A DNA stretch of 64,000 nt from the NCBI RefSeq assembly GCF_007126775.1, contig NZ_SLAP01000166.1, positions 1-64,000 on the forward strand. Direction: 5' to 3'. Below, piece by piece: positions 54,038 to 62,538 of this stretch (position 1 is its first letter; each line of letters begins with the position of its first letter). Under the pieces are notes generated by a model, which saw only the letters and a program-made list of their open reading frames with translations, did not search any database and had not been told where the DNA came from. The position numbers and the translations under genes were made by a program. Source of the stretch: Cecembia sp. (GTDB taxonomy: Bacteria > Bacteroidota > Bacteroidia > Cytophagales > Cyclobacteriaceae).

Positions 54038-54973
54038 ATGTACGGAGGATTCTGGGACAATTTGAGGAATGCATTCAGGCACAGCAACAACAGCCTGTAC
54101 AAGATCATGGCCATCAATATATTGGTCTTTTTTGTCATGGTCATCATGCGGGTTTTCTTTACTTTTTCAGGTGCTGGAAATATTTATGACGGTTTGCGGG
54201 GTTTATTGATGATGCCTGCTGACCTTTCCGTATTTATTGTGCGGCCCTGGTCTATTCTTACCTATATGTTTTTTCATGAAGGTCTCTTCCATATTCTTTT
54301 TAATATGCTGTTTCTATATTGGTTTGGACTGATAGTAGACCAATATTTGGGGAGTAGAAAATTAGCGAATCTGTACATACTCGGAGGTATTGCAGGAGCA
54401 GTGCTGTATGTCGTCATGTACAATATATCCCCATATTTTGAAGAGGTACTGCCGATGGCCAAAATGCTTGGGGCCAGTGCAGGTGTTTATGCGATCGTAG
54501 TCGGAGCTGCCACACTTGCTCCCAATACCACCTTCCAATTGATCCTGCTTGGACCTGTGAAAATAAAATACATCGCTATTTTCTATGTAGTCATTGCCTT
54601 CGTTAATTCCGCAGGCAGCAATGCAGGTGGAGAATTGGCCCATTTAGGTGGTGCCGCCTTGGGATTTTTTTATATTATCCAGCTCAGGAAAGGCAATGAT
54701 TGGGGAAGACCCATTCAAGCTATTGGTATTTTCTTTGAAAAATTATTGGAGAAGAAACCCAGTGTAAAGGTTTCTTACAGAAAAAAGAAGACTTATTCTA
54801 CTACGGAAAAATACACCTCTGAAAAAAACAGTTCAAAAACCAATGTTTCAGGTTCAGGAACTGCTCCCACGCAGGAGGAAATAGACCTGATCCTTGACAA
54901 AATAGCAGATAAGGGTTATGATGGTCTGAGTAAGGAAGAGAAACGCAAACTTTTTGAATTCAGTAAGAAATAA
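54038..54973 (+). CDS. Rhomboid-family intramembrane serine protease 2
   Basis: The 311-residue protein keeps the rhomboid fold with S147 in GASAGVYA, H202 in LAHLGG, and YMFFHEGLFHILFNMLFLYWFG as signature. It lacks the long insert of the neighbour and instead carries a soluble C-terminal tail (about 240-311) rich in Lys, Ser and Thr and ending in EEIDLILDKIADKGYDGLSKEEKRKL, a small helical tail domain seen on many rhomboids of the phylum. Two rhomboids in tandem suggest division of labour. It is convergent with the small barrel gene, 14 nt apart. Confidence 0.92.
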   Translation: MYGGFWDNLRNAFRHSNNSLYKIMAINILVFFVMVIMRVFFTFSGAGNIYDGLRGLLMMPADLSVFIVRPWSILTYMFFHEGLFHILFNMLFLYWFGLIVDQYLGSRKLANLYILGGIAGAVLYVVMYNISPYFEEVLPMAKMLGASAGVYAIVVGAATLAPNTTFQLILLGPVKIKYIAIFYVVIAFVNSAGSNAGGELAHLGGAALGFFYIIQLRKGNDWGRPIQAIGIFFEKLLEKKPSVKVSYRKKKTYSTTEKYTSEKNSSKTNVSGSGTAPTQEEIDLILDKIADKGYDGLSKEEKRKLFEFSKK

Positions 54974-54987
54974 TCCTTTTTTCGGTA

Positions 54988-55464
54988 TCAGTACTGTCCA
55001 ATTTTAAATACCAAAGCCACCCGGAGAACAGGTTGCCGCGTGTTCTGACTTTGTATTTTAAATTCTGTATTCAGGCCAAAGTTGTCTGCTACATCCAAAA
55101 AAGCACCCAGGCCAAAGTTACCTCCTGGTCTTGAAAGCGTAGTTCCAGGAAGACCTGGCTGGGCATTGATCCACAGGTTGTTATAGCCCCCCATCACATA
55201 AATTTGAGAAATACCTTCTGTAAGGTAATAGCGAAGATCCATATTGAGGTTGGAACTTCGTCCAAAATCAGGAAACCAATAGGTGAAACTTGGCGCCAAT
55301 GAGAATTTGTCAATAAATAGGTATTCCAAACCTGCATGGGCACCCAGATCATTGATCTGTAATTTATAATCTGCACCTAATTGCAACCTAAAATCTCCTT
55401 GCTCTTGGGCATAGATGAGGCTTGTTGTCAAAGTCAATAGAAATATAATCGCCAGTTTTTTCAT
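54988..55464 (-). CDS. Small outer membrane beta-barrel protein
   Basis: A 158-residue protein with a signal peptide (MKKLAIIFLLTLTTSLIYAQ) followed by alternating amphipathic strands with aromatic ends (FRLQLGADYKLQ, LAPSFTYWFPD, ISQIYVMGGYNNLW, LRVALVFKIGQY), the pattern of a small 8-stranded outer membrane barrel. No enzyme motif is visible. The terminal Tyr fits an outer membrane insertion signal, although Phe is more usual. Confidence 0.75.
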   Translation of the reverse strand: MKKLAIIFLLTLTTSLIYAQEQGDFRLQLGADYKLQINDLGAHAGLEYLFIDKFSLAPSFTYWFPDFGRSSNLNMDLRYYLTEGISQIYVMGGYNNLWINAQPGLPGTTLSRPGGNFGLGAFLDVADNFGLNTEFKIQSQNTRQPVLRVALVFKIGQY

Positions 55465-55489
55465 GCATCAAATATAGGAAAAAAGAAAG

Positions 55490-55508
55490 AAGCCCCGAAT
55501 AGAGGCTT
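55490..55508 (-). terminator. Intrinsic terminator after the plug protein
   Basis: On the minus strand AAGCCTC-TATTC-GGGGCTT (one G-U pair) is followed by CTTTCTTTTTT; it lies 31 nt after the plug-protein stop. Confidence 0.7.
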
Positions 55509-55539
55509 ATTTTCATGGTTAATTTTTGTTCTTGGAAGC

Positions 55540-58239
55540 TTATAATTCTTGTTCCAGATAGGAAATACGTCCATACCTGTCCATTCCCTGTACGACAATT
55601 TTAAATTTCTGAACCACATCATTGTTGAAAAAATCGATCTGGGCCGTGTTGCCCTGCCACTGTATTTTAGGATTCCAATAAAGGGTAGACCTATAATCTG
55701 GAGCAGGAGAATTCTCTCTATCGTATTGGGGGATGTAAAATTCTTTTGAAACCGAATAACCTGGAAAGCGCACATTGATTACGCCATCTCCTAAAGGCTC
55801 AAGACCGGCTCCTCTTCGGGTATAGAGGGCTATAGCTCCATTCGCTCCTCCGGCACCAAAGACAGATAGAGTAGCTGCATCTTTAAATATTTCCACAGAG
55901 GCAAGATCTCTTGGGGAAATTGAGCTAGCGAAAGAAATATCTACCGGAACATTGTCCAAGAGGATAAGGGGATCAGTTCCAGCCTGTATAGACCCTACAC
56001 CCCTGATCCGAATAGATGGATTACCAAATGCATCAGGGATAACCCTTACACCAGCAAATCTTCCCTGCAACAGTTCCCAAATATCTCTGAATGCCTCGAA
56101 TCCCCCGATTTCAGATGGGGTAAGGGAAACATCACCCTTCCCATAAACCCGGGTAATTTCTTCTTCGTTTGCGTCAAATTTTTGACTTTCTAGTACAAAC
56201 TCATCAATTTGTATCTCCTTCATTTCTCCAAATGCAGCCTCTGCTACCCTGCGCTTTTCTGCAGTCGAAAGAAAATCCCTGACCATTGGTGACACTTCAA
56301 ATTGGTTGATCTCTGGGCTGAAGCCACTCCATTTCACATACTTTGAAAGCGGAGGATCCAGATCCAGATTCACCATTTCCTTATGCCTTCTATCACTTGC
56401 AGCTATGGTGAGCAAGGTGGTATCCTGAAATTCAAGATCATCAATTATGAATTTTCCATTTTCACCAAATTCCACAGCCAAAAAATCCTCAGACTCTCCT
56501 TTGGAGAATACATTGATCAGACCTCCCGTCAAACCTCTTCTTCCTTCATTTTTTGGGCTTATCTTGCCTGTAATATTGATGCCCTGTTCTATAAAGTTTT
56601 TGTTTTCAATGTTGCCTGCCAATACATCCTGCCAATTGAATCTTCTCCATCCATGCGTAAGTAAGATCAGGTCTATGCCTGCTTCATCGTAGGTGCTGCC
56701 AAAAAACTTTTTGGCTTCGTGGATATTTCCCTGGAGCTCTGATTCTAATTTTAAATAGGAAATGATGTTGGATTGAAAACTGTAAGGAGCCTCTTTGGCA
56801 TCTGTGATGGAGACTGAGTAAATTCCACCTTCAAAACCATCTCCATCCACTTTAAGCTGCCAACTGTTTTTACCACGGGCCTTAGTATTTATTTGGTCTG
56901 CCTCAAGTTTTAAAGAGAATCCATTTTCCATAGCCACAAAGGCCAATCTTTCTGCCAAAGGTGTTCCCTCTGGCTCAAATATGGTTACCTGGTTGATACC
57001 TGGTGGCAGTTGTTCTTTGTTCACCCTTGCTCCTGTAACCCCATTGCGCAAGTCAAGTACCTGCATATAACCAATGCGGCCTCTTGCATGAATGACCAGC
57101 AAAGCCTCTCCATTTGGAGATATTTTCAGATAATCTTGGGATTGAACAAGAATATTTAAAAGTTTGGGATGGGAATTGTCAACAGCAAGATTGATGCCTT
57201 GTGTTTTGATTTGAGGTAATTTCTTTTTGATTTTGCCATATGACGTTTCTATTTCTGCCTCAATGATTTGGTCAGCTTGAGGAGTGAGAGAAAAAGCCCC
57301 AAGTCCGGAAGCATTGGTCTCGAAATCTATATCCCCAGCCTCATTGCGTACTTTTCCTTTTAAGGCTATTGGGGAACCATCTGGATAAACAGCCCTGACA
57401 GCTACTCTGTTACTGAATCCAGCTATCAAATCACCTCCCTCAGGAAGAAATTGAATATCCATACTGGAGGAAGCAAAGGGAAGGATGAATTTTCTAGATA
57501 TGCTGTAGGCTTCATTTTCTTCTTGGGTCAATTGTAAAGCAGTTACCTGACTCAGATCTGCCTCAGGGATATCAAAAGACAAGATATGTTTTCCTTCTGC
57601 ATCAAGTTGAAAAGTCCCTGACTGAAGTGTCTTTTCCCGGTTGAGCAACTCAAACTGAATGGTTTCATTGGCCAATGGTCTCAAGGTATTGTTTACCGCG
57701 GTAATATTTGCCCTATAGCTTGCTTGATCCCCAAACTCTTCTACCTCAAAACTGACTTCGGGCTGAAATTTTAAATTGTAAGGATCCATTACCCTAAGAC
57801 TGGACTGAAAGACCATTTCTTCACCAAAACCTTTTAGCCAGTAGGAGTAGGCTTTGATGTGGTACAAGCCCTCTCTTGTAAAAACATCCAGCTTGAAGTC
57901 CCCGAATCCATGCCCATTATCTATTTTAATGGTCTTTTGCTGCAATAAACTTCCCTCATTGTCCAGAAGATCCACGTAGACCACTTTGCTCAAGGGAGAA
58001 GGGATATCGGGACTACCCGCAGTCAAAAACACAGAAAACCAAATATTGTCTCCCGCAGCATACAAATTTTTGTCCATGTGTACAAAAACCTTCTCCTCTG
58101 GTATATCATCCACATAATTTTCCATTAAGGAGATGATTTTTTCTGTTAGTTCGCTGATGCCAGGCTTGTTTTGAAATGATGTGAAAAGGTAGAATGCAGG
58201 AATTACTAGTAAAAGAATAATGTACGGTACTTTCTTCAT
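55540..58239 (-). CDS. TonB-plug protein with MG2-like domains and no barrel
   Basis: The 899-residue protein starts with a hydrophobic N-terminus (about 3-20) and continues with beta-rich MG2/macroglobulin-like domains (VFVHMDKNLYAAGDNIWFSVFL, then repeats to about 600). Near residues 690-820 comes a TonB-dependent receptor plug (DIWELLQGRFAGVRV, IRIRGVGSIQAGTDPLILLDNVPV, VEIFKDAATLSVFGAGGANGAIALYTRRG). The outer membrane barrel expected after a plug is absent; only about 80 residues follow. Proteins of this type are known in Bacteroidota but have no settled role. The ATG at 58239 is preferred over one three codons upstream. Confidence 0.85.
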   Translation of the reverse strand: MKKVPYIILLLVIPAFYLFTSFQNKPGISELTEKIISLMENYVDDIPEEKVFVHMDKNLYAAGDNIWFSVFLTAGSPDIPSPLSKVVYVDLLDNEGSLLQQKTIKIDNGHGFGDFKLDVFTREGLYHIKAYSYWLKGFGEEMVFQSSLRVMDPYNLKFQPEVSFEVEEFGDQASYRANITAVNNTLRPLANETIQFELLNREKTLQSGTFQLDAEGKHILSFDIPEADLSQVTALQLTQEENEAYSISRKFILPFASSSMDIQFLPEGGDLIAGFSNRVAVRAVYPDGSPIALKGKVRNEAGDIDFETNASGLGAFSLTPQADQIIEAEIETSYGKIKKKLPQIKTQGINLAVDNSHPKLLNILVQSQDYLKISPNGEALLVIHARGRIGYMQVLDLRNGVTGARVNKEQLPPGINQVTIFEPEGTPLAERLAFVAMENGFSLKLEADQINTKARGKNSWQLKVDGDGFEGGIYSVSITDAKEAPYSFQSNIISYLKLESELQGNIHEAKKFFGSTYDEAGIDLILLTHGWRRFNWQDVLAGNIENKNFIEQGINITGKISPKNEGRRGLTGGLINVFSKGESEDFLAVEFGENGKFIIDDLEFQDTTLLTIAASDRRHKEMVNLDLDPPLSKYVKWSGFSPEINQFEVSPMVRDFLSTAEKRRVAEAAFGEMKEIQIDEFVLESQKFDANEEEITRVYGKGDVSLTPSEIGGFEAFRDIWELLQGRFAGVRVIPDAFGNPSIRIRGVGSIQAGTDPLILLDNVPVDISFASSISPRDLASVEIFKDAATLSVFGAGGANGAIALYTRRGAGLEPLGDGVINVRFPGYSVSKEFYIPQYDRENSPAPDYRSTLYWNPKIQWQGNTAQIDFFNNDVVQKFKIVVQGMDRYGRISYLEQEL

Positions 58240-58460
58240 TGTGAACAATTATGTTTAACCTAAAATTGAAATCATTTGCTTCCTTTAAAACGTTTTAAAA
58301 TAAAACTTAGTTTTACTTTTTTTGAAGTCTTGGAGCAAAAATTTCCCAAGTGTTGTATTTTTAGGTCACAATTATAACTAATAAAATAAAATATACAAAT
58401 AGCTATCTTATATTATCTCTGGAAAAAGTATAATTTGATTTTTATAATTTAATTATGTTT

Positions 58461-59522
58461 TTATTGAATTTGTGCTACCTCATTTTTATTCGCCAATTGG
58501 CCACAGGCAGCGTCGATATCCTGCCCTCTGGATTTCCGAACCTTAGCAATAATGCCATTGGTTTCCAAAATACGTACATACATGTCCACGGCATCTTGGG
58601 ACGCCTGTCGGAAATCTCCCTCATCAATGGGATTGTATTGGATGATGTTGACTTTTGATGGGATAATTTTGCAGAATTTGGCTAAGGCTTTGGCATGCTG
58701 TTCATCATCATTCACAGCGTCCCAAATAACGTATTCATAAGTTACCTTTCTTTTGGTTTTTTGATACCAATACTGGAGTGCCTCACTCAGGTCTTCCAGT
58801 GGGTTGACATCATTGATGGGCATCAGCATGCTTCTGGTTTCATTGATGGCAGAATGTAAGGAAATGGCAAGATTGAATTTTACGCCATCATCGGCCATTT
58901 TTTTGATCATTTTTGGAATACCGACTGTAGAGAGGGTAATTCTTCTCGCTGCCATTCCCAAGCCTTCCGGAGAGGTGATTTTATCAATGGCCTCGATGAC
59001 ATTATTGTAATTGAGTAAGGGTTCTCCCATACCCATAAACACAATATTGGTCAATGGCCTGTTGAAAAAAGTTTCCGCCTCTTCTTTAATGGCCACTACC
59101 TGATCATAAATTTCATCAGGGTTGAGGTTACGCATTCTTTTCAACCTTGCTGTGGCACAAAAATTACAGTCAAGGCTGCAACCTACTTGGGAAGATACGC
59201 ATGCAGTTATTCTCTTGCTGGTAGGAATAAGTACCGATTCGACAATTTTGTCGTCATACAGCTTGACCGCATTTTTAATGGTGCCGTCCACCGAATGCTG
59301 CATCAGGTCAACTTTAACATGGTTGATGGAAAAGTTGGCCTTGAGCATTTCTCTGGTCTCTTTGGAGATATTGCTCATGTCATCAAAATTTTTGAGGGAC
59401 TTATTCCAAAGCCAGTCATATACCTGCTTGGCACGGAATTTTTTGTCTCCCTGTGCTACAAAAAATTCCTCCAGCTGTGTCAAGGTCAACTTTCTGATGT
59501 CTCTTTTTCCGGTACTCTCCAT
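58461..59522 (-). CDS. rlmN: Dual-specificity RNA methyltransferase RlmN
   Basis: RlmN is a radical-SAM enzyme that methylates C2 of A2503 in 23S rRNA and A37 of certain tRNAs. The 353 residues have the cluster motif CSLDCNFCATA, the GMGEPLLNY segment and the late catalytic Cys in DIDAACGQL. A TACCTTTG box ends only four bases before the ATG, so the transcript may start at or within the first codon; no other good start is nearby. The gene is downstream of pdxJ but 38 nt away, with its own box. Confidence 0.95.
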   Translation of the reverse strand: MESTGKRDIRKLTLTQLEEFFVAQGDKKFRAKQVYDWLWNKSLKNFDDMSNISKETREMLKANFSINHVKVDLMQHSVDGTIKNAVKLYDDKIVESVLIPTSKRITACVSSQVGCSLDCNFCATARLKRMRNLNPDEIYDQVVAIKEEAETFFNRPLTNIVFMGMGEPLLNYNNVIEAIDKITSPEGLGMAARRITLSTVGIPKMIKKMADDGVKFNLAISLHSAINETRSMLMPINDVNPLEDLSEALQYWYQKTKRKVTYEYVIWDAVNDDEQHAKALAKFCKIIPSKVNIIQYNPIDEGDFRQASQDAVDMYVRILETNGIIAKVRKSRGQDIDAACGQLANKNEVAQIQ

Positions 59523-59526
59523 GGTG

Positions 59527-59534
59527 CAAAGGTA
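59527..59534 (-). promoter_or_regulatory. -7 box directly abutting the rlmN start
   Basis: On the minus strand TACCTTTG is followed by CACC and the ATG. With a start site a few nt after the box, the message would be leaderless or nearly so. A -33 TTG is not at the usual distance (29 nt). Confidence 0.5.
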
Positions 59535-59560
59535 AGAAAAATTTAGCCCGAATTAGATAC

Positions 59561-60277
59561 TTACAATTCCAGTTGCCTTCTATACATCTGTATGGTATTT
59601 TCCAGACCATAGTAGAGTGCATCGCAGATCAGGGCATGCCCTATGGACACTTCATCCAAAAATGGAATGTTTTGTTTTAGGAATTTGAGGTTTTGCAAAT
59701 CCAGGTCATGGCCTGCATTCAGTCCAAGTCCCAGTTCTTTGGCCAATAGGGAAACCTCTTTGTAGGATTGGACTGCTTTTTCCCGATCAGAAGGATATTG
59801 AGATGCATAAGGCTCCGTATACAGCTCTACCCGGTCTGTCCCTGTAGTTTTTGCAGGCTCGAAATATTTGTGCTCTGGATTAATGAAGATGGATACACGG
59901 GTACCGTATTCCTTCAACTCAGCGACGATATCTTTTAACAATTCCTGGTGGGTGATGGTATCCCAGCCATTGTTGGATGTAAGCACATGAGGGGGATCCG
60001 GCACCAAGGTGGCCTGTGCTGGCTTTACCATTCTGATGATTTCCATGAAGCGCTTATCCGGATAGCCCTCAATATTGAATTCAGTGGTCAATACCGGCGC
60101 CAAGTCCACTACATCCTGATACCTGATATGTCTTTCATCTGGTCTTGGGTGAACAGTAATACCCTGAGCACCGAACCGCTCGCAGTCCAAGGCTACTTTA
60201 ACCACATTTGGATTGCTCCCACCACGGGCATTGCGAAGGGTGGCGATTTTGTTAATATTTACACTGAGCTTGGTCAT
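59561..60277 (-). CDS. pdxJ: Pyridoxine 5'-phosphate synthase PdxJ
   Basis: PdxJ condenses 3-amino-1-hydroxyacetone phosphate with deoxyxylulose 5-phosphate to form pyridoxine 5'-phosphate. The 238-residue TIM barrel opens with [15 protein letters not shown] and has [12 protein letters not shown] (catalytic His pair), FNIEGYP and [12 protein letters not shown]. The usual [11 protein letters not shown] reads [11 protein letters not shown], as in other Bacteroidota. It is divergent from yqeY, with 61 nt between the start codons. Confidence 0.95.
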   Translation of the reverse strand: MTKLSVNINKIATLRNARGGSNPNVVKVALDCERFGAQGITVHPRPDERHIRYQDVVDLAPVLTTEFNIEGYPDKRFMEIIRMVKPAQATLVPDPPHVLTSNNGWDTITHQELLKDIVAELKEYGTRVSIFINPEHKYFEPAKTTGTDRVELYTEPYASQYPSDREKAVQSYKEVSLLAKELGLGLNAGHDLDLQNLKFLKQNIPFLDEVSIGHALICDALYYGLENTIQMYRRQLEL

Positions 60278-60303
60278 TTTCCTAAATTAAAAAGGTATTT
60301 TTG
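60270..60303 (+). promoter_or_regulatory. Candidate promoter of the yqeY operon
   Basis: TATTTTTG (60296-60303) fits TAnnTTTG; TTG at 60270-60272 gives a long spacer of 23 nt. The first start codon is 36 nt downstream. Confidence 0.35.
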
Positions 60304-60338
60304 TACAAATTTACACCTATAACACAAAGAACAAGACA

Positions 60339-60788
60339 ATGAGTTTAAAGACAAGTGTAGAAAGTGAAATTAAAAAGGCCATGCTGGCCAAAGATAAGGA
60401 CAGATTAAGGGCACTCAGAGCGATAAAATCGCAGATATTGCTGGAAGAGACAAAAGGGGGTGCCGCAGGGTCCATTTCAGAAGAAGATGAATTGAAACTC
60501 TTGACCAAAGCAGCCAAACAAAGAAAGGATTCTGCAGATATTTATAAACAGCAAAATAGAGAAGATCTTTATGCGGTGGAAATGGCTGAACTGGAAATTA
60601 TCAATGAATTTTTACCTAAGCAGCTTTCAGAGGAAGAACTGGAAGTAGCTCTCAAAAACATTATAGCGGATATTGGAGCCGAGGGGCCTAAAGATATGGG
60701 TAAGGTTATGGGTGCAGCTACCAAAGCCTTGGCGGGCAAAGCCGATGGAAAAATGATTTCCCAAAAAGTAAAAGCATTGTTGGCTTAA
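60339..60788 (+). CDS. GatB/YqeY domain protein
   Basis: A 149-residue free-standing YqeY-type domain, which in GatB binds the tRNA. The N-terminal helix (SLKTSVESEIKKAMLAKDKDRLRALRAIKSQI) and the C-terminal MGKVMGAATKALAGKADGKMISQKVKALLA are family features. The role of the free-standing form is unknown; it is thought to bind RNA. It is followed by a CvpA-family gene after 6 nt. Confidence 0.9.
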   Translation: MSLKTSVESEIKKAMLAKDKDRLRALRAIKSQILLEETKGGAAGSISEEDELKLLTKAAKQRKDSADIYKQQNREDLYAVEMAELEIINEFLPKQLSEEELEVALKNIIADIGAEGPKDMGKVMGAATKALAGKADGKMISQKVKALLA

Positions 60789-60794
60789 TAAATA

Positions 60795-61340
60795 TTGGAG
60801 GCAATAGATATATTCATATTGGTTTTTTTGGCCATTGGAGCTTACAGCGGCTACAAACAGGGGCTTTTTATCAGTATCCTGTCTATAGTCGCTTTTATCA
60901 TTGCTTTGATTTTGGCTTTCCACCTTATGGACTGGGGAGCCCAGCACTTGGCTGAACACGTTACGGAACTGACTTTTGTGCTTCCTTTTATCGCTTTTAT
61001 CATGATCTTCTTAGGGGTAATTCTGATAATAAGGGGCTTGGCCTATTTGGTTAAAAAGACCTTGGATTTTACCATATTGGGTTCGGTTGATAATATAGCG
61101 GGAGGCGTATTGGGTGTTTTGAAAACTGCCTTTATTTTGAGTTTTTTTTTATGGATTGCAGACTCTTTAGAATTCAAAATTACAAATGAATGGATTGCGG
61201 ATTCTAAGTCTTATCCTCTGATTCAGCCCTTGGCACCAGTTGTGATCAGTTTTTTGGATGATTATACCCCGATCATCTCAGAAGCAGTACAATCGATACA
61301 AGCTTTGGTAAATTTAAGTGCAGATGGTATTGCTGATTGA
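60795..61340 (+). CDS. CvpA-family membrane protein
   Basis: The 181-residue protein has four hydrophobic helices (about 5-22, 25-44, 58-83, 102-122) and the CvpA-type Gly-rich turns SGYKQGLFISILS and GSVDNIAGGVLGVLK. CvpA is associated with colicin V production and envelope stress; its activity is unknown. The frame has a TTG at 60795 and no ATG early; a GGAGG lies just inside, so the true start may be a little downstream. It overlaps the next gene's start. Confidence 0.85.
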   Translation: MEAIDIFILVFLAIGAYSGYKQGLFISILSIVAFIIALILAFHLMDWGAQHLAEHVTELTFVLPFIAFIMIFLGVILIIRGLAYLVKKTLDFTILGSVDNIAGGVLGVLKTAFILSFFLWIADSLEFKITNEWIADSKSYPLIQPLAPVVISFLDDYTPIISEAVQSIQALVNLSADGIAD

Positions 61341-61911
61341 TAATTTTGATTCCTTTTCCCATATGTTGGCGGATTACCTTAAGCAAATAGGCATAGAGCT
61401 GCATATTGTACGCAATGATGTGGATCCAGAATTCCTATTGAAGGATGAGTGGGAAGCCTTGGTATTGTCTCCGGGCCCGGAAATTCCCGATAAGGCAGGA
61501 AATCTCAATAAGATCCTTGCGCAGTATATAGGTAAAATCCCAATTTTGGGCATCTGTTTGGGACATCAAGCTTTGGGACAGTATTTTGGGGCTGCATTGG
61601 TCAAAGGGCAGCACCCAGTGCATGGGAAAGTCCATCAGGTTATTCAGAAGAAGGCACACCCTTACCTTAAAGGCCTGCCTCCACAGTTCTTGGTAACCCG
61701 GTACCATTCTTTGGAGATCAGGGATATGCCTACTGATTTGGAAGTTTTACTGGAAACTACCAGTGGGGAGATTATGGCTTTTGCACATAAGTATCTTCCA
61801 ATCTTAGGAATCCAATACCATCCTGAAGCCTTTCTTACAGAATTTGGCCTGGAAATTTTGAGCAATTGGTGGAAGGAGTGCCTTGCTTCAAAGGTGAAAA
61901 TTTACTTCTGA
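61324..61911 (+). CDS. Glutamine amidotransferase, anthranilate/aminodeoxychorismate synthase component II
   Basis: The 195-residue class I amidotransferase supplies ammonia from glutamine to a chorismate enzyme. The oxyanion strand LSPGP, nucleophile Cys in GICLGHQALGQ (near residue 79) and the His-Glu of QYHPEAF are present, with the N-terminal MVLLIDNFDSFSHML. It could be PabA (folate) or TrpG (tryptophan); no synthase component I is adjacent. The ATG at 61324 starts 17 nt inside the end of the CvpA gene. Confidence 0.88.
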   Translation: MVLLIDNFDSFSHMLADYLKQIGIELHIVRNDVDPEFLLKDEWEALVLSPGPEIPDKAGNLNKILAQYIGKIPILGICLGHQALGQYFGAALVKGQHPVHGKVHQVIQKKAHPYLKGLPPQFLVTRYHSLEIRDMPTDLEVLLETTSGEIMAFAHKYLPILGIQYHPEAFLTEFGLEILSNWWKECLASKVKIYF

Positions 61912-62538
61912 GAATTCAACATTTAGGGAAATGTTCTGAAAAAGAAATGACACTTATTGAAGCTTCATCTTTCTCTACCACAGGGGGATAAGTTCTGGCA
62001 GATATTTTTTTAACCACGTAGGAGAAGATAGCACACATAGCTTTCCCGGTATCTACCGCCTGAATTTAAAAATAAAGGTTTGCTGCTGCCCTGCTATGTT
62101 TTCTATGCATCTATGTGGCAGATTTATATTTTTAACACCAAACATAGTACATATAGTTTTCCTGGAGTCAACTGTATGATTTTAAAGAAGGTTTGGTGTC
62201 GCCAAAATATCCTTTATACATGGGACATTTGCTTTCTATGTCACTTTGCCAATTTGGAGAAGTATCTATTTCGCTTTTGGAGACCCTTCTCCCGAGCCAT
62301 CGGGTTACCATTGACAGACTACAGTAACCGTCACCCTGATCCCGAGTAATTCGGGAGAAGGGTCTCCTATCATATGGGAGATGCTTCGACTCCGCAGGCT
62401 CCGCTCAGCATGACGTTTCAATAACTGTCATTGCTTTTCTGTCAATGCCAAATTTTAAAATCTCAGAGTGACGGATTCAGTTATCTCCATTGATTAAGCG
62501 TTTGATTTTCTTTACTTTTAACAGAAACTTCGACGCAC
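61912..62538. repeat. Intergenic region with stacked dispersed repeats
   Basis: No credible gene in 627 nt. At about 62013-62121 two imperfect inverted copies of an ACCACGTAGG/CTATGTGGC type repeat lie apart. At 62279-62295 and 62351-62367 is a perfect 17-bp inverted repeat (arms GGAGACCCTTCTCCCGA and its complement) enclosing further arms GGTTAC (62303-62308) and GTAACC (62324-62329). At 62378-62413 is GAGATGCTTCGACTCCGC and CTCAGCATGACG, a type of dispersed repeat familiar from this phylum. At 62468-62480 GTGACGGATTCAG recurs from 41 kb. Confidence 0.6.

Noticed and set aside
62080-62349. Plus-strand open frame of 89 codons in the repeat-rich gap
   Set aside because: It overlaps the 17-bp inverted repeat and has an odd Cys/Trp/Phe-rich composition; unlikely to be coding.
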